A DNA stretch of 64,000 bases from a virus. The notes below the pieces were generated by a model, which saw nothing but the letters and a program-made list of their open reading frames with translations, searched no databases and was not told the DNA's origin. The stretch spans positions 22,454 through 86,453 of the IMG/VR virus record IMGVR_UViG_3300048922_000467. The stretch is one strand, 5' to 3'. This document shows positions 31,202 to 40,627 of this stretch, in pieces; the first letter of the stretch is position 1; each line of letters begins with the position of its first letter. The position numbers and the translations under genes were made by a program.

Positions 31202-34200
31202 TTAGACATGGGGTTGATCGAACAGCTGGGCCGAGGCCATACGCGAGGCCGCCTCGCGGCTCCAGGACTCGAACAATTGCCTCAGTGGGCCTTCCATCTC
31301 ACGCAGCAGCTGCGCCGGGTCTTTCACGTCGCCCTGCACGTCGAGCTTGATGCTCGGCGAGAAAGAGAACGCTTGGTCGACCTTCGGCGCCGGCGGCGTC
31401 GCTGCCTTAGCCGGAGCGGCGTCGGGCAGTTTCGCCGGCGGCGCTGCGCTCTTGCTCATGCCGCGCACCAGGTCGCCCAGTCCGGCAGGCGGTTGAGGTC
31501 TGACGGGATCTGCGCCGGGGAACCGCACCGCACTGGCTGCAGGTGCCGGCACCACGAAGGGGGCTTCGGCCGGTGTCGCCGGCGCAGGCTTGGCCCTGAC
31601 CGCTGCGCCCAGCTTTGGCGCCGGACCATGCTGCACGCGTGTCGCCGCTTCGGCCTTGGCTCGCCCCGCCTGCTCGGCTTCGTACTTCTCCCGGTAGCCC
31701 GGGGGCACCAGGTCAGCCCCCGGGAAGCGCACCCGCCCGGCCGTCAGTGCCGGCACCACGAAGGGATCTTCGCCGCCTGGGCCGTACTGCACGCCCGACG
31801 CCGCCCCGGCCTTGGCTTGCGCCGCCTGGGCTTGCTCCGCTTCGTACTTCTCCCGGTAACCCGGAGGCACCAGGTCAGCACTAGGGAAGCGCACCCGCCC
31901 GGCCGCGAGTGCCGGCACCAGAAGCGCGTCCTCAGAATCAGGGTCGCGCGGGTCATACGACACAGCCCGTGTCGGCGGCGCAGGCTGCGGCTTGATCTCC
32001 CGATCGGCGGGCGGCGTGACGGGTAATGTTGCTGCAGGTGCGGTGGATGGCTTCGCCTTGGCGCCCTCTGCCTTGGCCTCTTCCGCGTCCTCGCCGAATA
32101 GGCGCTTGCCCAGCCAGCCGCCTGCCGACTCGCCACCAAGCCCACCGAGGAACGCGCCGACCAAACCGCCGACCGCTGTACCGATCACCGGAACCACGGA
32201 CCCGATCGCCGCGCCTGCAGCAGCACCGGCAAGCGTGCCCGCCATGCCACCAGCAGCACCGCCGTAGCCTTCGGCCTTCTCGTCCTGGGTCTTGGCATTC
32301 ATCGCCACGTCCAGGACCGTAGCGCCGCCATCGATCAGCTTGGCGCCTGGCACGAACTTGCCCAGGCGTGTGACGCCGCGTAGCGCACGGGCGGCCTTGC
32401 CCAGCTTCGACGCGCCGGTGAGGGCTGACGGCGCTGCAGGTGGCACGGCTGGAATCTGCGGCTTGGGCACAGGCACCTTGGTCGACAGCTTGGCCTTGGC
32501 AGCAGGCCCACCAGCACCGCCCTGTCGCGCGGCGCGGCGGCGCTCCCGGCGCCGTGTCCGCCGACTGCCCTTTGAACCGCCTGCAGGGCCGTTATTAGCG
32601 ACCCGACTGCCAATCCCACCGATGGCATCGGCATTGACCACGAACACGCGCTGCGGGTCGTTGGCGGCCTCTGCGGCCTCAGTCGAGGCGCCCGGTGCGA
32701 ATACCTTGCCCAGCAGGCCCAGCCCGGTGTCCAGCACCTTGCTGCCGGTCTTGGGCAGGTTGATAGGCGGCCGCGCGGCCCGGTTGCCCCGATCGGCCAT
32801 GCCTTCCAGGCTGCGGCCGAGCGCGATGTTGAGTACCCCGCGCCCGATCTTCAACGCACTGCGCGCCGTCACGAAGGCCATCACGGCCGCCGTGACGCCG
32901 GCAATGCCCATGACCAGCGGCTGGAAGTCGTCGGCCAAGGCGGTGACCTTGCGCGCGACCAGGGTCAGTCCCTTGGCCGCCAGGTCAGTGGCCGGGCGGA
33001 TGGCATCGCCAATGCTGCGCATCGAGTCGTCGGCCGCCTGGCGCAGTTCGTCCCACTGCTGTTTCGAGGTCTCGCGGCGCTCGGTCAGGTTCTTGTCGAG
33101 GATGCCCGAGGCCTTGCGCGAGTCGGCCTTGAGTTCTTCGTAAAGTCCGCGATTCTGCCCGTAGGCCGTGAGCGCGGCCTTGACTTGCATGTCGGCGAAG
33201 ATGTCGCCGGTACGCAAGGTGCGCTCCAGCGCCTCGAGCGCGGCCTTGGCCTTCTCCGGGTCGGCCTCCTTGTCGATGTTGGCCTTGGCCTCTTCGATCT
33301 TCTTGGCCTTGGCAGGATCGGTCGCCTGGACGTACTTCATGGCCAGGGCCATGGACGACTCGATGACGTTCATGCCCTTCTGCAGGCCAGTGTTCAGCGA
33401 ACCCTGATAGTCGATGCCGGCGTCCTTGTACGCCTTGACTACGTCGCCGGCGCCGATCTTCTCCATCCAGTTCTTGAAGTTGTTCGCCGCCTCGTCCGAA
33501 CTGCCGGCGGTCTTCATCTGCACCTGCAGCATCGAGCCGAGCGAGGTCACCGCGTCCAGTCCGGTGATGCCGTTCTTCTCCATGCCGGCGAGCAGCTGCG
33601 GGAACCACTTGGCCATATCGTTGGCCTCGAAGCTACCCGCCTGGCCTTGGTAGGCGATCGCCTCCAGGGCCTGCTGCATGACCTTGGGATCGCTGATCTT
33701 GGCGTTCTGCTCGAGCGCCTGAATCATCGACGCCGTGTCGACGCCCGAGGCGCCCTGGCCCACGGCGAACTTGGCTGCCACCGGGGCATAGGACATGGCC
33801 TTGTCCAGGTCCATGCCAGCGCCGACCAGCTGGTTGACCAGGTCGGCCACGTCGTTGCGCGACATGCCGGTGTCCTTGGCCGTGTCGATCACGGTACGGC
33901 TTAGCTGCTGTTCCTCGGGCTTGTTGGCGATGTCGGCCTTGATGGCGATGTCGCGGATGATGGCCTGATAATTTGCGCTGATCGTCGTCGGTACCGCAGC
34001 CAGTCCTGTGGCGACCACGGCCTGGCCGATGTTGGACTTGAGCGCACTCTTACCCGCCTGCAGCTGCTGGTGACCCTTGAGCTGCAGGTCGGCCGCCCTC
34101 GCCTCGCGGCCCAGTCGCTGGTACTCGCGGCCCAGTCGTCCGACTTCGATCCCCTGCTTGCGCAGCGCATCCAGATTGCCGTCCAGTTTCTTCTGCAGCT

Positions 34201-34408
34201 TGTCGGCATTGGCCGACCCGCTGTCGTGCGCGCGCTTCCACTCCTCGCGCAGCTTGATGGTCTCGCCGATAGTGCTCTTGAGCACCTTGGCCTTGTTGCC
34301 CTTGGCCTCGAGCTTCTGGATGCCGTTTTCGACGGTCCTGAACGCGGCGCCGACCGACGAGGCGACCGCGCCGCCGATCACCAGCGATAACGCTACCCTG
34401 CCCGCCAT
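31202..34408 (-). CDS. Tail tape measure protein (P2 gpT-like)
   Basis: 1068 aa from ATG at 34408, which has a GGGAGG RBS. Long helical N-terminal half, hydrophobic segments in the middle (GIAGVTAAVMAFVTA; GGMAGTLAGAAAGAAIG), and a Pro/Ala-rich region with tandem repeats near the C-terminus. Length sets tail length in contractile-tail phages. Position between the E/E' chaperones and U confirms the call. Confidence 0.9.
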   Translation of the reverse strand: MAGRVALSLVIGGAVASSVGAAFRTVENGIQKLEAKGNKAKVLKSTIGETIKLREEWKRAHDSGSANADKLQKKLDGNLDALRKQGIEVGRLGREYQRLGREARAADLQLKGHQQLQAGKSALKSNIGQAVVATGLAAVPTTISANYQAIIRDIAIKADIANKPEEQQLSRTVIDTAKDTGMSRNDVADLVNQLVGAGMDLDKAMSYAPVAAKFAVGQGASGVDTASMIQALEQNAKISDPKVMQQALEAIAYQGQAGSFEANDMAKWFPQLLAGMEKNGITGLDAVTSLGSMLQVQMKTAGSSDEAANNFKNWMEKIGAGDVVKAYKDAGIDYQGSLNTGLQKGMNVIESSMALAMKYVQATDPAKAKKIEEAKANIDKEADPEKAKAALEALERTLRTGDIFADMQVKAALTAYGQNRGLYEELKADSRKASGILDKNLTERRETSKQQWDELRQAADDSMRSIGDAIRPATDLAAKGLTLVARKVTALADDFQPLVMGIAGVTAAVMAFVTARSALKIGRGVLNIALGRSLEGMADRGNRAARPPINLPKTGSKVLDTGLGLLGKVFAPGASTEAAEAANDPQRVFVVNADAIGGIGSRVANNGPAGGSKGSRRTRRRERRRAARQGGAGGPAAKAKLSTKVPVPKPQIPAVPPAAPSALTGASKLGKAARALRGVTRLGKFVPGAKLIDGGATVLDVAMNAKTQDEKAEGYGGAAGGMAGTLAGAAAGAAIGSVVPVIGTAVGGLVGAFLGGLGGESAGGWLGKRLFGEDAEEAKAEGAKAKPSTAPAATLPVTPPADREIKPQPAPPTRAVSYDPRDPDSEDALLVPALAAGRVRFPSADLVPPGYREKYEAEQAQAAQAKAGAASGVQYGPGGEDPFVVPALTAGRVRFPGADLVPPGYREKYEAEQAGRAKAEAATRVQHGPAPKLGAAVRAKPAPATPAEAPFVVPAPAASAVRFPGADPVRPQPPAGLGDLVRGMSKSAAPPAKLPDAAPAKAATPPAPKVDQAFSFSPSIKLDVQGDVKDPAQLLREMEGPLRQLFESWSREAASRMASAQLFDQPHV
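31501..31940 (-). repeat. Tandem repeats inside the tape measure gene
   Basis: Two close copies of about 162 bp encode VPAL-AGRVRFP-ADLVPPGYREKYEAEQA, and a third degenerate unit encodes VPAPAASAVRFPGAD. The unequal divergence suggests stepwise duplication. Confidence 0.75.
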
Positions 34409-34427
34409 GGATACCTCCCCTGCCCGC

Positions 34428-34560
34428 TCAGTCCGTGAGCCACCAAACCATGTCGGCATACGACATGGTCATGATTTCTTGCGCGGAAAAATGCAGCTCG
34501 GACGCCAGGCGCCTGGCCGCATGCTTCAACGTCTGCGGGTTACAGTTCGTCTTCTCGCAC
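34428..34560 (-). CDS. Tail chaperone frameshift extension (gpE'-like)
   Basis: Out of frame (+1/-2) with the gpE gene and overlapping its end, the sequence reads NPQTLKHAARRLASELHFSA then QEIMTMSYADMVWWLTD and stops at 34428, very like GpE/E' proteins. It has no good start of its own, so it is probably made by ribosomal frameshifting from gpE. The slip site is not obvious. Confidence 0.6.
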
Positions 34561-34836
34561 CAGAAAGTTGTACCCGGTGGCCAGGCGGTTGTAGTCCTTG
34601 TAGGTCAGCCCCTCCAGATCCTTCACCCCCACTTCGGACAGGGAGGCGAACAGGTTCAGCTCGCGCTGCTCATCGTCGTCACCGCCGGTCTGCGTGGAAA
34701 CGCGCACGTCACGCACGGTAGGCGAGCGCATGGTGATGGTCTGCACGTTCACGCCGTTGACCTCGCTCGGCTTGGTCAGGGTGATGGTGACGCTCTCGGC
34801 GCTCAGGTTCAGGTACTTCGGTACTGGCTTGCTCAT
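34540..34836 (-). CDS. Tail assembly chaperone gpE-like
   Basis: 98 aa from ATG at 34836. LTKPSEVNGVNVQTITMRSP and DLEGLTYKDYNRLATGYNFL match the P2 gpE/FluMu gp41 chaperone family. Located between tail tube FII and tape measure as in P2. Confidence 0.8.
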   Translation of the reverse strand: MSKPVPKYLNLSAESVTITLTKPSEVNGVNVQTITMRSPTVRDVRVSTQTGGDDDEQRELNLFASLSEVGVKDLEGLTYKDYNRLATGYNFLVREDEL

Positions 34837-34929
34837 GGTGTGGTGTCCTTGGGAAATAGTCGAGAGGCGGCCCACGTGTCATGGGTCGCCAGGTAGTCGG
34901 GGGGATAGGGAAGCCGAGGGGTAGCGGGC

Positions 34930-35439
34930 TTACAGGCCGAGGTCGGAGCGCTGGCTGGCCAGCTGGTCAGTGCCGTTGATCACGCGCTTCATGCCGATCG
35001 GATCGATCTCGTAGATCAGCTCGCCGCCGACCTCGAGCTTGTAGTAGGTGACGGCGATGCCATGCTTGACCTCGGCCTTGTCGCCGGCCTTCCAGTCGCC
35101 CATGTCCAGCTCCTTGAGCAGGCCGCGCAGGGTGACGACGACTGCCTTGGTCGCGCCGCGCTGGCCCTTGAACGAGCCACGGAACGTGCCGTTGAAGGCG
35201 TTACCGTCGGCCAGACCGAAGAACTTCAGCGACTCCTTGCGCACGCCGGTGGTGGTGAAGTTGGATTCCATCTTCTCCATGCCCATGTCCAGCTCGATGC
35301 CGATGTCCATGCCACCGGCACGGTGCTCCTCGGTCTTGAGCGTGAGCTTGGGCAGGGTCAGGCTGGGCACGTCGCCCTGAAAGCTGACGCCGTCGACGAA
35401 CAGGTTGGTGTTCGCCAGGGTTTCGGGAATCAATGCCAT
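34930..35439 (-). CDS. Major tail tube protein (P2 FII-like)
   Basis: 169 aa; starts MALIPETLANTNLFVDG, the common N-terminus of P2-type tail tubes. Mostly beta structure, with an internal GMDIGIELDMGMEKMESNF stretch. Follows the sheath gene by 12 nt. Confidence 0.9.
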   Translation of the reverse strand: MALIPETLANTNLFVDGVSFQGDVPSLTLPKLTLKTEEHRAGGMDIGIELDMGMEKMESNFTTTGVRKESLKFFGLADGNAFNGTFRGSFKGQRGATKAVVVTLRGLLKELDMGDWKAGDKAEVKHGIAVTYYKLEVGGELIYEIDPIGMKRVINGTDQLASQRSDLGL

Positions 35440-35451
35440 GCGGGGCACTCC

Positions 35452-36630
35452 TTAAGCGGCTTTGTCCAGGACTTCGGTGAGCCACTGGTTGGTCACTTCG
35501 ACTTGGAAAGTGGGGTTCTCAGCCGGTGGCACGTCGGTGAAACGGATGTTCCAGTACACCTTGCCCTGCTCGAGCTGGGTCGCGGTGTTCAGCACGGGAT
35601 CTGCGTACACCTCGAAGTTGATGATCGCGCCCTGATTCTTGAGGTCGCGCATGAACGCCTGCAGGCCCTCGGTCACGTCCTTGACGTAGGTCGCGGTAAT
35701 GCCTCGGTCGACCGCCCAGCGGTGGCCGTACAGGATCGCGTCCATGACCATGTCCATGGTTCGCACGCGAGTGACGAAGGCCCACTTGGGATCGCTCGAC
35801 AAGGTGCGGTTGCCCCACAGGCGGTAGCCGTCCTCGCGGATGATGGTTGTAACATTGGCGTTATTCAGCAGGTTGGCCCGGCAGGTCTCGTCGCCGTCCA
35901 GGAACTCGACGGAACGAGTGGTACCGGTGATGCCGACGAACTCCTTGTTGGACGGCGAGGCCCAGAAGCCGTACTCGGCATCAGTCCAGGCGAACAGGCC
36001 AGCGGTATAGGCAGAACCCGGCGCGTCGATGGTGGCATTTTTGGTGGTGTCCCAGTACTGCACGCCAGGGTCGACCATGAATACGCGCCTGGAACCGAAG
36101 TTCTTGGCGTAAGCCATGGCCGCCTCGTCCGTGGTGCCCGGCCCGTCGATGATGGCGAGCGCGCGCAGCTTGCCGGCCAGTGCATCCATGGCCGTGGCCA
36201 CCGCCAGGGTCGCGCTGTGCTTGGGCGCGATCAGCAGACGCGGCTGGGCGTTGAAGCGGCTCTTGCCGTCCAGCAACGCCTGCAGGCCGCTACGCTTGCC
36301 GCTGGCCAGCACCCCGCCAATGATGGCCGAGGTTTGCGCGGCCGCATCGGCAACCTTGGCCACACCGCACCCAACGATCACCGCCTTGGCCCGGACGAAG
36401 ATCGCCTGACAGGCCTTGGTGATGGCTGCATCAGCGCCCCAGGCGGCGATCGCCTCGCGCTCGTTGGTGATCAGCAGCAGATCGCCGGCGGCCGCAGTCG
36501 GTGTGCTCGAGGCGCCGGGGCCTGGGGTGAAGGTGTCGACCAGGCCGATGATCGAGGAAGACGGCAGCGCAATGCTGCGCGCCCCGGTGTCGACGTTCGA
36601 GACCGTGACGCCGTGAAAGAATCTAGCCAT
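35452..36630 (-). CDS. Contractile tail sheath protein (P2 FI-like)
   Basis: 392 aa from ATG at 36630. MARFFHGVTVSNVDTG and the C-terminal WNIRFTDVPPAENPTFQVEV and WLTEVLDKAA are typical of FI sheath proteins. It is preceded by a terminator (36681) and a hairpin leader (36653), so it probably has its own transcription start, as the FI operon has in P2. Confidence 0.92.
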   Translation of the reverse strand: MARFFHGVTVSNVDTGARSIALPSSSIIGLVDTFTPGPGASSTPTAAAGDLLLITNEREAIAAWGADAAITKACQAIFVRAKAVIVGCGVAKVADAAAQTSAIIGGVLASGKRSGLQALLDGKSRFNAQPRLLIAPKHSATLAVATAMDALAGKLRALAIIDGPGTTDEAAMAYAKNFGSRRVFMVDPGVQYWDTTKNATIDAPGSAYTAGLFAWTDAEYGFWASPSNKEFVGITGTTRSVEFLDGDETCRANLLNNANVTTIIREDGYRLWGNRTLSSDPKWAFVTRVRTMDMVMDAILYGHRWAVDRGITATYVKDVTEGLQAFMRDLKNQGAIINFEVYADPVLNTATQLEQGKVYWNIRFTDVPPAENPTFQVEVTNQWLTEVLDKAA

Positions 36631-36652
36631 AGAAAGGCTCCAGAAATCACAA

Positions 36653-36673
36653 GGCCGCGACAAAGGCGCGGCC
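36653..36673 (-). promoter_or_regulatory. Hairpin leader before the sheath gene
   Basis: GGCCGCG/CGCGGCC stem with a 7-nt loop, then TTTCTGGAG 13 nt before the ATG. Confidence 0.5.
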
Positions 36674-36680
36674 GGGGTAC

Positions 36681-36703
36681 AAAAAAAGCCGCATAGCGGC
36701 TTG
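36681..36703 (-). terminator. Intrinsic terminator between fibre and sheath genes
   Basis: Minus strand AAGCCGC-TAT-GCGGCTT followed by seven T residues in all; separates the fibre block from the FI operon. Confidence 0.85.
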
Positions 36704-36724
36704 GGGGTGATCCGACAAAACGGG

Positions 36725-37189
36725 TCAGGCGGCGTTGCCTACTCCCTGTACGGCGGCCTTGATGGCAGCGATGGCCGCGTCGGTCACCGCCTCTACTGCT
36801 TCATGCGTGCCTGCCTTGAGCGCTTGCTGCTTGCCCTTGAGGCGCGCGGCGCGGATGGCATACAGCGCACCTTTCCAGGCTGCAGCCTCCGCCAAGATGC
36901 TGTCGGCGGCATCCTGGGGCGAAAGATCAGCGGCATCGATCCAGGCCTGGACTGTGGCTGGTACAGTACCCTTGTAGCCGGCTACGGCGAAGGCCTGGGC
37001 TTCCTCGGCGGCGATTCGGTACTCGAAGGCGCGCAGTGGGTCGCCCAGCACAGCCAGACGCGCCGCGTCAGCTGCCTGGTCGACCTGGCGGCAAGCCACC
37101 TGCAAGGCCGCACCAAAGGGCAAGGCCGTGAAGCCGAAGCCGATATAGGAATTGCCGGCGTAGTCAATGGTCAGGTTTTGCTTTTCCAT
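36725..37189 (-). CDS. Probable tail fibre assembly chaperone
   Basis: 154 aa, alanine-rich and helical, directly after the fibre genes and before the terminator, the place of gpG in P2-like phages. Sequence similarity to a known chaperone is not obvious; the call is mainly positional. Confidence 0.5.
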   Translation of the reverse strand: MEKQNLTIDYAGNSYIGFGFTALPFGAALQVACRQVDQAADAARLAVLGDPLRAFEYRIAAEEAQAFAVAGYKGTVPATVQAWIDAADLSPQDAADSILAEAAAWKGALYAIRAARLKGKQQALKAGTHEAVEAVTDAAIAAIKAAVQGVGNAA

Positions 37190-37201
37190 GGGTTTCCTCG
37201 C

Positions 37202-37957
37202 TTAGAGCGCGTTCAGGTTGGTCAGGACGTTGTTCAGCGATTTCGGGTCGGTACCCGAACTGACGCCAGCGATGTATTTACCCCCGAACCCGCTAGGGAA
37301 CGTCGTGGAGTACACGTTCAGCGCGGTGGCACAGGTGCTTGGTCCCACCAGAGCGCCGAAGAAAGAGGCATCCATGGTTACAGCCAGGGATTCCAGCGAA
37401 ACGCCAATGATCGGCGGCAGGCTCGATCCGGAATTGGCCCGGATCAACGAACACAGGCGCGTGTTGGTGGGAGCAGGCGAAACGCCGGCCGTGGAAGGGA
37501 ACACCACGTCGACGTTACGGATCTCGATCGAGGACGATTGCGACAGCATCAAGAAGCTGCTCAGGCTGGTGATGACACCATCGGCCTCGGTGCTCTGGCT
37601 GTATTTGGGCTTGAGCTTGGGCTGGGTCGCCGCAAAACCGCCGTAGATGTACAGGTAAGCGCAGCTTGAGATGATGCGACTTTCCATGGTGTAGTCGGAC
37701 AGCAGGTTGACCTGACAGGTACCGGCGGCAGGCGTCGACTTCAGTGCCTTCTCGATGGTCTTGAAGGGCGCTTCGCGGGTACCGGGGTTGGTGTCCAGGC
37801 CCACAGCCTGATCGACGTACCAGGAACGAGTCGTCTCTGGCACGGCGGCGATGGCTGCGGCCACTGCGCTATCGATCGAGTTCTTGCGCGCGTTGAAGTA
37901 GTCGATCAGCGAGGTCGCTTTGCTGGTCAAGGCTGCAATTTCGGTTTCGAGACTCAT
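37202..37957 (-). CDS. Tail fibre/receptor-binding protein (tip part)
   Basis: 251 aa. Short N-terminal helix then repeated beta-strand patterns (QVNLLSDYTMESRIISS, SFLMLSQSSSIEIRNVDV) like a beta-helix or fibre tip. Lies between gpH-like fibre and the assembly gene. It probably determines host range. Confidence 0.6.
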   Translation of the reverse strand: MSLETEIAALTSKATSLIDYFNARKNSIDSAVAAAIAAVPETTRSWYVDQAVGLDTNPGTREAPFKTIEKALKSTPAAGTCQVNLLSDYTMESRIISSCAYLYIYGGFAATQPKLKPKYSQSTEADGVITSLSSFLMLSQSSSIEIRNVDVVFPSTAGVSPAPTNTRLCSLIRANSGSSLPPIIGVSLESLAVTMDASFFGALVGPSTCATALNVYSTTFPSGFGGKYIAGVSSGTDPKSLNNVLTNLNAL

Positions 37958-37962
37958 GGGTC

Positions 37963-38841
37963 TTACGCTCCGTTGATGTGTTTGGTCAGTTGTGTTTGTG
38001 TGGAAAGGATCGCTTCGGCAGCGCTGATACCCATGCTGCGCACGCCTTCATGGTCGGTCGCATGCTGCTGTTCGGCTGCCGCCAACCGTTCCCCGTGTAG
38101 CGCCAGGCGATCACTGTTACTGGTCTGCCGTCGGCTCAATTCGGTCAGCTGGTCTTGTCGTTCAAGGCCGCGCTTCTGCTCGCTGATCAAGGCCTCGGCG
38201 GCGCTGATACCCATGCTCAAGAGGCCATCGTGGTCATCGACCTGACGTTGCTCGACTGCCCCCATTCGGTTGGTCAGATCCTCGATCAGGCGGGCAGCTC
38301 GCTCGCTGCTGACCTGCTGCCGCTTTGCCAGCGCCTCGAGATCGTCGCGCTGCAGCAAGCCGCGTAGTTGCTCACCCAGCAGGGCACTGGCTATGGCAGC
38401 CAGGGGAGCCGCGAGCGTCAGGTTAAGACCGGCCGCACCGCTGACGATGGTCACGCTGTCCGCCGGCAGCGCCGACAGCGACAGGTCATAGGCCAGCAGT
38501 AGGTCGGTGCCGGCCGCTTTGTAGGTCAGGATCTCGGTCGGGTGCGACCACACCGCGAGCAGCGTGCCGTCGGCCAGGACAAAGCCGATCTCCCGTACCC
38601 AAAACTCGGCATCACCGTCGGCCAAAGCGGTCAGGTGGATCAGCGTGTCGCTCAGCCGCTCGCCCCCTGCGATCGGGTACTTGGCCACCTGGGCGCGCAG
38701 GCTTTTCTGTGAGTTGCTGGGGGTGTAACCGGCAGTACCGAGCACGACGTGGGTAATCTGCGCGGACAGCCCGGTGTTGGTCTCATTCCAGACCGCCCCC
38801 AAGCCGGCCTTGGTGATCACAGGTTGCAACGGGGTACTCAT
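37963..38841 (-). CDS. P2 gpH-like tail fibre, collar-binding part
   Basis: 292 aa. The N-terminal 150 residues are the DUF3751/gpH-type domain (ITKAGLGAVWNETNTGLSAQ, REIGFVLADGTLLAVW). The C-terminal half has two copies of a repeat ending in H-DG(L/V)-SMGISAAEA. The separate next gene probably completes the fibre, so the fibre is split in two genes. Confidence 0.75.
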   Translation of the reverse strand: MSTPLQPVITKAGLGAVWNETNTGLSAQITHVVLGTAGYTPSNSQKSLRAQVAKYPIAGGERLSDTLIHLTALADGDAEFWVREIGFVLADGTLLAVWSHPTEILTYKAAGTDLLLAYDLSLSALPADSVTIVSGAAGLNLTLAAPLAAIASALLGEQLRGLLQRDDLEALAKRQQVSSERAARLIEDLTNRMGAVEQRQVDDHDGLLSMGISAAEALISEQKRGLERQDQLTELSRRQTSNSDRLALHGERLAAAEQQHATDHEGVRSMGISAAEAILSTQTQLTKHINGA

Positions 38842-39650
38842 AAAACAGCCTCCATCGTGCCGCGCACGACGATACGGGCGCGGGCCGCATTGGCGACCTG
38901 CACGCTTGCCTGAACATGGATCGGTACGCCCAGCGCCTCGGCAAAGCCTCGAGACACCGCGCGCGCTTGGGTTGCGTTGGCCCAGTGCAAGGCCTGGGCC
39001 GACAGCGGCAGCGGTACGGCCGTCGCTTCCAGGGTCGTGCGGTGCAGCGCCTGCCCTTGCGTGGCGTTGGCCAGCTGCAGGGTCTGCGCCGAGGGATCGA
39101 GCGGCACCGGCTGGGCTTGGGCCGTTTTTCGATGCAGCAGGTAGGCCTGCCCGGCGTTGGCCATGGCCAGGCCGCCATCGAATCGCGCACCGAGCCGAAA
39201 GGTATAGTGACTGCGCTCGTTCTTCGCCGCGTCGACCAGGGCGCGTAGCCGCTGCTCGAGCTGCGGCGAAATGATCGTGCCTTCACCGCCTCGGTTCTCG
39301 TTGGCCCAGGCCGTGACCTGGAAGGTGTACGGCACCCCGTTTGGGATCTCCCGCCAGTCCTTGAGATCGGCGTTGACGTTCACCGCCCGCAGTACCCGGC
39401 GGATAGCACCGACCGTGCCCTTGGTCTTGTGGATCGGTATCGCCTGGCGGATCAGGGCGCGCTGCTGGTCTTCGGTGTTGGCCGCCTCCCAGCCTTCGAC
39501 CTTCATCGCCCAGCCAAGCCAGGGCAGGAAGTTCGGCGGACAGCGCGCCGAGTCCGCCACCCCACGGATGATGTCGGGGTCGACGTTCTGGTCGCAGGCC
39601 ACTTCCAGCGCGCGCTCGAGCTGGGTCGCGTTGGGCGGTAGCAGGCTCAC
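38838..39650 (-). CDS. Baseplate protein gpI-like (tail protein I)
   Basis: 270 aa. LLPPNATQLERALEVACDQ and LPWLGWAMKVEGWE are gpI hallmarks. The C-terminal 90 residues have three repeats of a pattern ending LHxA/LHWANATQ, an unusual extension. ATGA overlaps at both ends. Confidence 0.85.
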   Translation of the reverse strand: MSLLPPNATQLERALEVACDQNVDPDIIRGVADSARCPPNFLPWLGWAMKVEGWEAANTEDQQRALIRQAIPIHKTKGTVGAIRRVLRAVNVNADLKDWREIPNGVPYTFQVTAWANENRGGEGTIISPQLEQRLRALVDAAKNERSHYTFRLGARFDGGLAMANAGQAYLLHRKTAQAQPVPLDPSAQTLQLANATQGQALHRTTLEATAVPLPLSAQALHWANATQARAVSRGFAEALGVPIHVQASVQVANAARARIVVRGTMEAVL

Positions 39651-40627
39651 GTCACCACCTTCGTATCCAGCGCGATGCCGGTGCAGTTGGGGTAGTGACG
39701 CTTATCGCTCAGCACGTCGCCCTTGGGCTGGACCAAGTCGACGCGCTGCACCCCGCTGACGTGCAGCGCGGCGTAGATGGCTGACAGCGACAGTTCGCCT
39801 TCCAGATCCCGCGCCTTGGCAATGGCCGCGTCCAGGCTGGCTTTTGCAGCCTTCTTGACCACGGCAGGCTCCGGGCCGCTGTCCAGCTCGAGCGTGGCCA
39901 CCACCTTGAAGTCCACCGGCTGGCCCAGCTGGGCACGCGGTCGATCGGTGAGCGGTCGCACCGTCTCGGCAGACAGCGCAGCCTGCACCAGGTCCACCAG
40001 CGCTTGCGGCTTCTCCTGGCTGTCCAGCCGTGGCAGCACGGCCAGGGACACGTCGCCGGGCAGCGGGTTGGCCAGGCCTGCGTCGTAATCGCAGACCAGA
40101 ACGATGGCCCCGGCCGGCAACTGCGCGCGCACAGCCTCCGGTACCGCGACCCCGACAAAGGTCGGCGAGTCCACCGACACGCTGCCCACGCTCGCCGAGG
40201 CACTGAGGCCGTGATACTCGTAGGCACCGCGACTGCCGGCAACGGACAGGGCCTCGAGCGACAGCCGCGTGCGGTAGCGCAGTGGCTCGTCCTTTTCCAT
40301 GACGGCCTCGACCGGCGGTACCGCGTCAGGATCGGCCGGGATGAGGGTCAGCCGCTTGACCTCGTAGTCGGCCGCGCGGTTGTCCAGGTCAGCGCCCTTG
40401 GCATAGGCCAGCAAGCTCGACTTGGCCGCATCGTTGGTACGCGCCCGACCGAGCATCTTCTGGTAGGCCGCGACCTCGAGCAGCTTCACGACCGGATCGG
40501 ACTCGAGCAGCGCCGTCCATTGATCGCCCATCTGCGCGCGGAAGTTGTCGAGTACTTCCTGATAGAGCGCTTCGTACTCGAGCGTTTCCAACACGTCCGG
40601 CGGTGGCAGTAGAGAAAGATCGATCAT
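39647..40627 (-). CDS. Baseplate wedge protein gpJ-like
   Basis: 326 aa. MIDLSLLPPPDVLETLEYEA and the downstream YGAEGADLDN-like block (LAYAKGADLDNRAADY) define the P2 J family. Overlaps gpI and gpW. Confidence 0.9.
   Translation of the reverse strand: MIDLSLLPPPDVLETLEYEALYQEVLDNFRAQMGDQWTALLESDPVVKLLEVAAYQKMLGRARTNDAAKSSLLAYAKGADLDNRAADYEVKRLTLIPADPDAVPPVEAVMEKDEPLRYRTRLSLEALSVAGSRGAYEYHGLSASASVGSVSVDSPTFVGVAVPEAVRAQLPAGAIVLVCDYDAGLANPLPGDVSLAVLPRLDSQEKPQALVDLVQAALSAETVRPLTDRPRAQLGQPVDFKVVATLELDSGPEPAVVKKAAKASLDAAIAKARDLEGELSLSAIYAALHVSGVQRVDLVQPKGDVLSDKRHYPNCTGIALDTKVVT

Noticed and set aside
35062-36696. A 544-codon plus-strand frame opposite sheath and tube genes
   Set aside because: Antisense shadow; the minus-strand products are clear tail proteins.
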